Source: Novosphingobium sp. PC22D
GTDB lineage: Bacteria > Pseudomonadota > Alphaproteobacteria > Sphingomonadales > Sphingomonadaceae
Direction of reading: 5' to 3'
DNA: 64,000 nt
Assembly (NCBI RefSeq): GCF_002556635.1
Contig: NZ_MWMO01000020.1
Location: 16,176 to 80,175 of the forward strand
The first letter of the stretch is position 1, and each line of letters opens with the position of its first letter. Made by a program: the position numbers and the translations under genes. Below the pieces are notes generated by a model that did no database searches, was not told where the DNA came from, and saw nothing but the letters and a program-made list of their open reading frames with translations. Below, piece by piece: positions 8,730-18,100 of the stretch.

Positions 8730-10732
8730 TACTTGCCCTGACACACGTTCTGTTCCGACGTGCCGATGAAGGGCGCGAAGGGACAAGCGATGAAGGTCAA
8801 TTGCTGGCTTCCGCTCCCGGCCGGGATCACGATCTTGTCGGAGCGGATCGCGAGCGGCGGGACGTTGACCGATCCACCCAGCTTCTCGCTGGCGTTGAAC
8901 AGGCCGAGAAACGCGATCATGTCGCTCTGGTCGTCCCCGTCGCCCGACGATCCGATCGCGCCGACCAGTTCGTTTCCGCGATAGATCGGCGTTCCGCCGG
9001 CGAACAGCGTGATGCCGTTGTTGATCCGGTTGCGGCCGGTCGCCGGGACGATCGGCAGGTCGGAGCAGACCTTGGGCACGTCGTTGGCATTGACGCCCAG
9101 CACGTAGAGCACGTGCTCGATGATGTCGGGCGTCACCAGCCGTGACTGCAGCCCGGTGTTGAAGATGCTGAACTTGTCTTCCGGCACCGACAGCGGGCCA
9201 GGCGGATTGCCGCGCTCGCCGTCGGGGAAGTTGGGCCGCGCGAGGTTGCCGATCGCCTTGACCGAGAAGGCGGTGCCACCGGTCAGCGCGGACGAATCGT
9301 TGAGGAAGGCGCGGAACGCGGCGACGAAGGGCGGGACCGCGGGATCGGCCGAGGCCTGGAGGTCACTCGCGGCGAACCGGCTCGAGAAGAAGGCCATCGT
9401 CCGCGCCTTCTGCGGCACCGCGTCGATCGCGTCGACCAGCGCGTCGGGGCCGCGCACCAGGCCGAGGATCTCGCCGTTGGTATCGACCACGACGATCGTG
9501 TTCTGCGCGCGGTTGTCGACCGGGCGGCGCACTTGCGCGCGGGCGCGGCGCTGCACGTCGAACGCCTCGATCAGCATCGTGCGCACTTCGTTGGCGGTGA
9601 GCGGCTGCGAGACGTTGGCGGCGTCGGTCCCGGCCTTGGGCAGGTAGCGCGTGTTGCCGGTGCCGTCGCTGACCACCCAGATATCGGGATCGTCGTACCC
9701 GTCCGAGGGCTTGGCCGGACGCACGCCCGATTCCTCGGTGCCGTAGACCGCGCCGGCCACGATGCCCGCCGTCGCGTCGTAGTAGCCGCGCACCGAGACG
9801 AGACCGCCCACCGATCCGTTGATCGAGGCGAAGCTCGGCGCGCTTGCCGGATTGCTCAGGAAGTCGCTCGGTGTGGCGTCGGAAAAGCGCAGCAGGGTGC
9901 CGTCGATCGAGATACGCGGCGCCTTGATCTCGGGCGCGGGCTCGAAGCCGGTGGTCGCCGCGAGCGCGACGGTTTCCTCGCGCAGGTCCGCGTCGGTGTC
10001 GCGATACTCGGTATCGAAACCGTAGACGCCGTCGCCCACGACCGCGACCGAGCCGACCACCGCGCCCTGCTTGTAGAGCGGGAAGGCGCCCGCGTCGGCC
10101 CCGACGCCCAGCGGGCCGCGCTTGGTTCCGGCGAGGTTGCCCGGGACGCCGACCCCGAGGAAGCGGTTCGACACGTCCGAACAGGGAAGCTGCGAGAGCT
10201 GCACCGAGAACAGCGCGCCGCTTTCGAGGCCCTGCGTCGTCGCCGAGGGCGGGAAGACTTCCTGGACGATGTCGTTGGCGGTGCGGCTGGAGAAGGCGCC
10301 GCCGACCGACGAGAAGTAGGACGAAGTCAGCGCCTTCGAGATACCGCCCGCGAGCGCCGCCGGCGCCGGCAGGTCGAGGCCCTGCAGGTCGGTCTTCGAG
10401 CCATCGGGCGCGAGCGGCGTCTTCAGCGTCAGGTCGGTGCCGTTCATCACGAAGACTGCGAGAACGTTACCGACGCGGTCGATCACGACGATGCCCGCCT
10501 TGAAGTTCTGCGCCTGCGCCTCGGCGACGCCTTGCGCGATGATCTTCTCGATATCGGCGACCGTGAGCCCGACTTGCGCCGGGACCTGGAAGACCGAGCC
10601 CGAGGGCGGCGGCGGAACCGTGGGCGTCGGGGTCGGGGTTGGGGCCGGCGAGGAATCGCCGTCCCCGCCGCCGCACGCGGCCAGCAGCAGCGCAAGGCCG
10701 CTGATCAGGGCTGTCGCCCGGCGCATCGCCAT
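8729..10732 (-). CDS. Lipoprotein with two HbpS/GlcG-type (DUF336) domains
   Basis: This is a 667-residue protein. A lipoprotein signal with lipobox LLAAC places the lipidated Cys at residue 20, followed by a Pro-Thr linker (PAPTPTPTPTVPPPP). The first HbpS/GlcG unit starts at LTVADIEKIIAQGVAEA and includes AGIVVIDRVGNVLAVF and the later GAFPLYKQGAVVGSVAVVGDG. A second unit starts at LTANEVRTMLIEA with TIVVVDTNGEILGLVRG and ends with GGTPIYRGNELVGAIGSSGDG. HbpS proteins bind heme and sense redox state; GlcG lies in glycolate operons. Tandem copies in one secreted lipoprotein next to multiheme cytochromes suggest heme or redox handling at the envelope. The start overlaps the upstream stop (ATGA). 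Confidence 0.8.
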   Translation of the reverse strand: MAMRRATALISGLALLLAACGGGDGDSSPAPTPTPTPTVPPPPSGSVFQVPAQVGLTVADIEKIIAQGVAEAQAQNFKAGIVVIDRVGNVLAVFVMNGTDLTLKTPLAPDGSKTDLQGLDLPAPAALAGGISKALTSSYFSSVGGAFSSRTANDIVQEVFPPSATTQGLESGALFSVQLSQLPCSDVSNRFLGVGVPGNLAGTKRGPLGVGADAGAFPLYKQGAVVGSVAVVGDGVYGFDTEYRDTDADLREETVALAATTGFEPAPEIKAPRISIDGTLLRFSDATPSDFLSNPASAPSFASINGSVGGLVSVRGYYDATAGIVAGAVYGTEESGVRPAKPSDGYDDPDIWVVSDGTGNTRYLPKAGTDAANVSQPLTANEVRTMLIEAFDVQRRARAQVRRPVDNRAQNTIVVVDTNGEILGLVRGPDALVDAIDAVPQKARTMAFFSSRFAASDLQASADPAVPPFVAAFRAFLNDSSALTGGTAFSVKAIGNLARPNFPDGERGNPPGPLSVPEDKFSIFNTGLQSRLVTPDIIEHVLYVLGVNANDVPKVCSDLPIVPATGRNRINNGITLFAGGTPIYRGNELVGAIGSSGDGDDQSDMIAFLGLFNASEKLGGSVNVPPLAIRSDKIVIPAGSGSQQLTFIACPFAPFIGTSEQNVCQGK

Positions 10733-12117
10733 CAGCGCAGCCTCCCGATCGCGCCCGTCGCCTGGCCGAGCGCGGAGCGGAACGCCGAGGGGTTGTAGCC
10801 TTCGGGCGTACTCACCGCGGCATAGGCGCGATTGATGTTCGCGCGGATGCCCGCGGCGGCGCCGACGGTGACGCGCCCCTCGCGCACCAGCGCGTTGAGC
10901 AGCGTGTCCACCGCCATGACCGCCTGGGCCGAGCCGGTATAGTCGGTGAAGCGCGCGGTCGTGGTCTGGCTGGCGATCGCCGAGATCACCTGGAATGCCG
11001 TCCCGCCCGAATAGCCCCGGGCGGAAAGCGTGTCGGACAGCGCGCCGGCGGCCGAAGCGAGCTTCTGCGCCGCCGCAGCCGCCTCGCCGCGTCCCTTGCC
11101 CATCGCCGCGTGGAAGGCACGCGCGGCGGCATCGAAGCTGGCGCCCTGGCCCGGCGCGAGCACTTTCGCCACCGCCGAGAGCATGATGATGTTCTCGTCG
11201 TTGTAGGGCGGATTGCCGAAGGGGATCGGCCGCGCCGGATTGGTCTCGAAGGTCCGCCTGGCGTCGGGCTTGTCGCTGATGCCGCGATGGCAGCTATGGC
11301 AATCGAAGAAATAGAACTGCGGGAAGGCGCCCTCGGTGCCCAGCTTGGGGTCGGCGTAGAGCGTCGCCTGCCGGCGTACCGCCTCGGCCTGGCCCACCGC
11401 CCACATCTGCACGCTGTCCACCCGACCCTTGCGGCGGGTGTAGTCGGCGTCGAGATTGTAGTGCTGCTGGAGCGAGGAGAAGAGATCGAGTTCGAACGAC
11501 ACGCGCGGATGGCCCGCCGCCATCATCGCGTGCGTCACGAACTGGCCCGTGTCGCTCGAGCCGAAGTGGCAGTCGAGGCAGACTTGCGCGCGCACCTTGG
11601 GGCGTTCGAGCGGAACCAGGCCCGCCGCGACGTTGGACGCATGCGTGGCGGGAAGCGCATAGTGGCTGGAGAGCCAGCCCGACGCCGCGCCGTGGCAACC
11701 CTCGCAGGAAACGCCGTCGGAGATCTGGTAGCGCGCGCCGCGCGCCGAGGCGGGTGCATTGGTGGCGTGGCAACCGAGGCAGGCGGTCGCGCTGCCGGCC
11801 TTGCCCAGGCCGAGCGCGGAGGCGATCCGTTCGCCGCGTGGGGTGGAGAGCACGGCGGACGCGCGGCTGTGCGCGCCGGTCTTGCTCGAGGGCTCCTGCC
11901 AGATTCGCAGTTCGTCCTGGCGCACGACCTTGCCGTCGCCCTCGTTGCGGCCATGGCAAGTCGAGCCGGCGCAACTGGCGACCCCTTCGTAGGTCCCCGC
12001 GGCCCGAGCGACACTCCAGACACTTCCGCAGGCCAGAAGCACAAGGCAAATTGTTTGAAAAGCCCTAAGAAATGGCCTGAACGACCAACGCAACGCCCCC
12101 GTATGCGCCACAGTCAT
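10732..12117 (-). CDS. Pentaheme cytochrome c554-like protein
   Basis: This 461-residue exported cytochrome has a signal anchor near residues 22-40 (ICLVLLACGSVWSVARA). The first heme site is an unusual CX4CH (CAGSTCH, residues 49-55). Four standard sites follow: CLGCH (about 113), CEGCH (about 137), CLDCH (about 179) and CHSCH (about 277). The layout, including the segment HAMMAAGHPRVSFELD, fits the cytochrome c554/c-prime multiheme family. The C-terminal third is helical with no hemes. The ATG at 12117 has AAGGGGG upstream and overlaps the TGA of tpsA (ATGA). An upstream in-frame start would run into tpsA. It is likely a periplasmic electron carrier feeding the other cytochromes. Confidence 0.83.
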   Translation of the reverse strand: MTVAHTGALRWSFRPFLRAFQTICLVLLACGSVWSVARAAGTYEGVASCAGSTCHGRNEGDGKVVRQDELRIWQEPSSKTGAHSRASAVLSTPRGERIASALGLGKAGSATACLGCHATNAPASARGARYQISDGVSCEGCHGAASGWLSSHYALPATHASNVAAGLVPLERPKVRAQVCLDCHFGSSDTGQFVTHAMMAAGHPRVSFELDLFSSLQQHYNLDADYTRRKGRVDSVQMWAVGQAEAVRRQATLYADPKLGTEGAFPQFYFFDCHSCHRGISDKPDARRTFETNPARPIPFGNPPYNDENIIMLSAVAKVLAPGQGASFDAAARAFHAAMGKGRGEAAAAAQKLASAAGALSDTLSARGYSGGTAFQVISAIASQTTTARFTDYTGSAQAVMAVDTLLNALVREGRVTVGAAAGIRANINRAYAAVSTPEGYNPSAFRSALGQATGAIGRLR

Positions 12118-15100
12118 GATCCCCCTTGTTCGCAGCGATCCGAATCGTCTTCGCCGCAATTCTCCTCCCACAAGTCGTCGTTACCTACCCCGGTCACGGG
12201 TTCGTCAACAAGAGGAAGAAGTGAATCGGGCGGACTTTCTTCAAATTCGATCAAGACCGTGTCGCTTTCGATCAATTCCTGAGTGTCCACCGGAGCTTCG
12301 AACTCCTCGAGTTCGCCGAGTTCGGCATCGCGCGGCAGATCCGGCACGATCGGCGGTTCCGTTGGCGTTGGCGTCGGTGTCGGCGTCGGTGTCGGCGTCG
12401 GTGTCGGTGTCGGCGTTGGTGTTGGCGTCGGTGTCGGCGTTGGTGTTGGCGTCGGTGTCGGCGTTGGCGTTGGCGTCGGTGTCGGCGTCGGTGTCGGTGT
12501 TGGCGTTGGCGTCGGTGTCGGCGTCGGTGTCGGCGTTGGCGTTGGCGTCGGCGTTGGCGTCGGTGTCGGCGTCGGTGTTGGCGTCGGTGTCGGCGTCGGT
12601 GTTGGCGTTGGCGTCGGCGTCGGTGTCGGCGTCGGTGTTGGCGTTGGCGTCGGTGTTGGCGTTGGCGTTGGCGTCGGCGTTGGCGTCGGTGTCGGAGTTG
12701 GCGTCGGCGTTGGTGTCGGCGTCGGAGCGACGCAGCCCACGGATGCCAGGCCGATGATGCAGCCGTTGATCGTCGACTCATCGTCGAAGCCGGTGGCGGT
12801 TGGCGCTGGGGTGCCGTTGATCACCACGAAGGGCTCGGTCGCGAGCCCGGCCGCGTCGTTCACCACGCCGTTGATCGCGATGATCGTCGTCGTGCCGTTG
12901 GTGTCGATGTCGAGCGTGTCGGACAGGATGCCCTCGCGATCGGCGTATTGCGTGCTCACGCCGGTGTTCTGCACGTAGAACCCGGTATCGGCGGTGGCCG
13001 TGATCGCGCCCGCCGTGAGCACCGCGCCCTGGCTGGTCGGCTGGTCGAGCAGCGCGGTGATCTGGCCGGTGGTCGTTGCCGAATCGATATCGTCGATCAC
13101 CGCGGAGGTCGCCGCGAAGATCTCGTCGGCCGACAGGGTAAGCCGGCCCGACGGCACATCGTCGCCGAGCAGCCGGATGAGACCGTTCTGATCGATCACG
13201 ACCTCGATGCGCTGCGCGTTGAGGGCGAGAGTCGAAAGCGGCCCGCCTGCGGTGAGGTCTACCGCGCCGACCACTTGGAGGAGCCCGAGCGTGTCGATCG
13301 AAACCGTGCCGTCGCTGCCGATCGGGCCGGTGTCGCCGTAAAAGAATGACAGGTCGCGCACGATCACCGTGAGTGGCGAGTCCCCGGCCGCGGAGATCGC
13401 GATCGAATCGTCCGCCGCGAGACGGCCGAACTCGTCCTGATCGAGGCTGTAGGCCGGATCGGACCCCGCGGTGCCGCCGATGTAGGTCGGATTGTCGATA
13501 TTGACGTTGGTCAGCTCGATCGAGCTGGTCGACTGCCCGGACGTGCGGCGCACGCCCAGCCGCGATCCCGAATCGAGTACGATGTCGCTCGAGAACACGC
13601 GGATGACCGGCGAATCGACCGTCGCCGCGTCGCCCGACAGGAAGAAGGTTTCGCCCGCGTCGAAGTTCGCCTGCTCGCTGGCGATCACTTCGCCGGAGAT
13701 ATCTATGTCGGTCTCGGCCGAGACGAATACGCTGCCGCCTTCGACCAGCGTGTTGATCGTGACCGAACCGTCCGTGCTGATCAGATCGACCCGCGCGGGC
13801 GGATCGACGACATCGACGACGAGGTCGTCGACCGTCCGGATGAACACGTCCCCGTCGGTCGCGTTGGCCTCGGCGATGTCGAGCCCGGCCAGCGAAATGA
13901 GCTCGATGTCGGTGCCGGTCGCGGTGACTTGTCCGGCCGATCGCAGGTCGACGCTCACCGCGATCGGGCCGTCGGTCGCGGTGAGCAGGGTCGTGCCGCC
14001 TGAGGCGAGGCGTTCGAGGTCGATGCCGTCCGGCGCGGTGATCGTGACGTTGCTGCCGGCGGTGGTCTGGCCCGTCCCGGACACGAGGCTTTCGCTGACC
14101 ACGCTGAGCGTGCCGCTCGTGGTGAAGTTCGCGGCATTCGCGAAGTCCAGGAGGATGTCGCCCGTCGCATCGAGCGAGGAGTTGCCCAGAACCTGCAAGA
14201 CGATGTTGTCTAGCGATACCGCGATGCCGATGCCGTCCGCGCGCGCGTTTCGGCCGTTGGCCGATGCGAAGAGGCTGCCGCCGACTTGCAGGAAGCTGTC
14301 GGTGTTCGTCGCCGAACCTGTGATCTCGATGAGCCCGGCCTGCGAGGCGCCCGTATTGCTCAGCGCGTCGATGCCGCCGAAGCCGCTCGCATCGAGCACG
14401 AGGTCGCCGCCGATGGTGTTCTGCCCGCCGCCGAGTTCGATGCCGATGTCGCCGCCCGAGCCCGAGCCGGCCCCGCCCGACACATTGCTGTTGCCGCCGA
14501 AACCGAGCGCCTCGAGTCGCACATCGCTGCCGAAGGTGAGCGTGCCGCCGTTTTCCGCCAGGAGGACCGAGCCCCCGGTGCCGTCGCCGTCGCGTCCGCC
14601 GCGCCCGTTGGCCTGCATGGTCGCAATACCGACGACGCTGATGGTGCCGCCCGTTCCGGCGATGATCTCGCTCGATCCGCCGGTCCCCGACCCGAAGCTG
14701 GAGCCGAAGAGACCCGTCTCGGCCCCCGAATCGGTGTCGAGCGTCCCGCTCACTTCCAGGAGGCCTGAATTGCGCGCCGTCACCAGCACGGTGCCGCCTT
14801 GCGCGTCGCGCGTGAGCGCAGGGCTGGGGGTAGGTGTCGGCGTCGGCGTCGGCGTTGGTGTGGGCGTGTCGGTGTTCTGCGTGGCCGGCGCGGTCACGAC
14901 CAGCGAGGCGACGCGAATCGTGCCGCCATCGGCGATGACTTGCGCGGTTCCGCCTTCTGCCGGGTCCACCGCTGCCGGGCTGGACGCGAACTCGGCCGTG
15001 GCATCGACAGTGGCGTCGTCCAGCGTGATCGTGCCGCCGGTCGACCGAAGCGTCGCGGTTCCGCCGATCGCATTGCCGCCGGTGGTGTCCGCGCCGCTGC

Positions 15101-18100
15101 CGTAGCCCGCGACTCCCCTGGCGGAGATCGCCGTGCTGCCCCCGGTCGCGGTGAAGCTGCCCGCCGATGCGCTGAGCCGCGCGGTGCCGCCCGCCGCGTC
15201 GCCGCCGGTGGTACCGGGTTGCGGATCGAAATCGGTGAACGCATCTGCCGTCACCGAGACATCGCCCGAGACCGCGACGGTGGCGCCGGTCACGTCGAAC
15301 GCGGCCGTCCCGCCCTCGGCATTGCCCATCGTGCCGGCATCGAAGGCCTCGCCGCCGGTGCCGTCGGCGTTCACCGTGAGGTCGGTTCCCACGGTCAGCG
15401 TGCCTGGGCCCGCCGTCGCGGTGATCGCGCCGCCGGTGCCGTCGCCCGCCGTGCCCTCGTTGGTGTCGCCGCCGACGCCCGCGACGATGAGCGAGAAGCC
15501 GCCGCTCACGGTCATCTCGCCGCTGGTGCCGATCGCAAAAGTGCTCGGCCCGCCGCCGGTGCCGGTGCCCCCAAGCGTATCGCCGAAGCCGCCGATGCCG
15601 CTGCCGTCGAAGTTGAAGCCGCCCGAAGTCGTCACCGAGCCGCCGCCGCTCACCTCGCCGTCGAACGTGCCGCCGAGTCCGTCGCCGCCGTTGCCGCCGG
15701 CGCCATCCGAAATGTTCGAGCCGCCACGCCCCGCCGCGTAGAAGCCGATGCCCAGCGAGGAATCGATCGAACCGCCGTCGACGTCGAGCGTGATGTCGCC
15801 GCCGGTGCCGTCGCCGCCGGGCTCGGCGGCCGCGTAGCTCTCGCCGCCCCGGCCCGAAACGTCGATGTACAGCCCGATCTCGGAGCCGCCTGCGGTTATC
15901 GTGCCGCCGTTCGCGGCTTCGACGCGCGCGGAGCCGCCTTGTCCGGACCCCGCGCCGCCGCTGCCGCCGAAGCGGTCGCCGCCTTCAGCACGGGCGCTGG
16001 CCGCGAGATCGCCGCCGGCAATGATCTCGCCGCCGTCGATCGCGCTCACGGTGACGACACCGCCGGTCGCATTGGCGCCGGTGAAGCCCTCGACGATGGT
16101 GGGTGCGCGTTGGGCCTCGGCGCTGAGTCCGATGTCGAAGTCGGTCTCGATCGAGCCGCCCGCCGCGCTGACGGTGGCGCTGCCTGCCTGGTTGGTCGCG
16201 GGATTGAAGGCAGCGCCCGAGCCGTAGAGTGCGTCGGCATCGACCAGCACTGTGCCGAAGACCCTTACGGCGAGCGCCGAGGTCGCGGTGAGCGAGGCGG
16301 TGCCTCCGGTGGCGGTGCCGCCCGCACCACCGCTGGTCGCGCTGCCGCCGGTCGCGGTGGCGTCGATGCGGATGCCGTCGGTCGAGACGTCTCCGCCGGT
16401 CCCCGAGAACGACGCGGTGCCGCCCTGGGCCGTGCCGGCATCGCCGGCGTCGGCATCGAGGCTCTCGCCGGTGGCGCGGACCGCGATCAGTCCGAAGGTG
16501 TCATCGCCGTTGCCGAGGACGTTGGTGGTGCCGCCGTTGGAGACGAATGCCGCGGTTCCGCCGATACCCGCGCCCGAATCGCCGATTTCGGAAAGTCCGC
16601 CCTGGCCGCTGGCATCGATGTTGGCCTCGAGCACCTCGAACAGGCCGTCCTCTACGACGAGGCGGGCCGCACCACCCTCTCCGAGCCCGCCGGCGACGGC
16701 AGGCGTGGGCGTTGGTGTCGGAGTGGGCGTTGGTGTCGGTGTCGGTGTCGGAGTTGGAGTGGGGGTCGGTGTCGGTGTCGGTGTTGGAGTTGGAGTTGGA
16801 GTGGGGGTCGGCGTTGGCGTTGGCGTTGGTGTCGGGGTTGGCAGCACGGTATCCCCGCCGACGCCTTGCGCTTCGACCGCCACCAGCTCGCCGATCAAGA
16901 CGGTTCCGCTGCGCAGTTGCGCGGTTGCGGTGCCGCCCTGGCCGATGCCGCCGGCGGTGCCGTCGTACTCCGCCGAGGCATTGCCGCGGGCAAAGACGAA
17001 GAGGTTGTCGGCGGTGACTCGGGTCTCGCTCACGCCCGCGTAGGTGTCGAAGGTCGCCTCGCCACCTGTCGCATTGAAGCCGACGCCGTCCGGCGGGGGT
17101 GGTGCGAAGGAGAAATCGGTCTCGCCCGCATCGGCGGTGACGACGATCGAATCGACGATGTTCAGCGCCGAGCCGCTCACTACGAGGTTCGCGGTGCCGC
17201 CGATCACGTCGGCGGGAGTCGAGCCGCCGCGCGCGCCGAACGCGCGCGCATCGATGATCAGGTTTCCGGCGCCCGAGGTCGGCGTGGGCGTGAGCGTCAG
17301 GGCACCCACTTGCGATTGTCCGGTGGTCGCGAGGCTGCCGCCGTCGGAAACCGTCACGCTGGCCGTGCCGCCTTGCACGGTGCCGGCCGAGGTCAGCGCC
17401 CCCGAGCCTCGCGCGCTGCCCGAGATCGTCACGCTGGCCGCGGTAACGCTGCCCCCGGCGACGGCGAGGCTGGCGCTGCCGCCGGTGAGATTGGGCGAGG
17501 AGTCCGCGGGATCGGGTGAGCCCTCGCCGCCCGAGACGCGCGCGGACGCGCCCACGGTCAGCGCATCGCCGATGGTCAGCGTCGAACCGGGGCCGACGGT
17601 GACCGAGGCGCTGCCGCCGTCGACGGCATTGGGCTGGCCGAAGTTCTCGGAAAAGGCGCCCGCGCTAAGGTCCACGCCGAAGGTGACGTCGAGTGTCGAG
17701 GCGCCGGTGACCGTCAGCGATGCCGTTCCGCCCTGGGCATCGCCGCCCAACGATCCATTGACCGAGGAGCCCGCTTCGGCATTGGCATTGATGTCGAGGA
17801 AGTCCCAGGTCTGGTCCGCGCCGCCGGACACCTCGACCGAGGCATTGCCACCCTGGGCCGAACCGCCTTGCGCTCCACCGAAACCGCCGAAGCCATTGGC
17901 ACTGATGAAAACGCTCGATACGTCGATCGAGCCCTCGATGGTCCGCACGCTCACCGTGCCGCCGGTGCCGCTTCCGCCGACGCCCGTTTCCGGTCCCTCG
18001 CCGACGAACGCGTAACCGCCGAAGCCGGGGGTTGCGAGCGAAAGGTAACTGGCTTCGATCGTGCCGCCGTTGTCAACCGCGACATCGATCGTGCCGCCGC

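Noticed and set aside
12360..12725. CRISPR-like short repeats
   Set aside because: The units are contiguous 6-bp coding repeats with no spacers.
14799..17519. Long plus-strand open frame opposite tpsA
   Set aside because: It is a mirror of the repetitive Gly/Ala-rich tpsA codons, with no start signal or recognisable domain.
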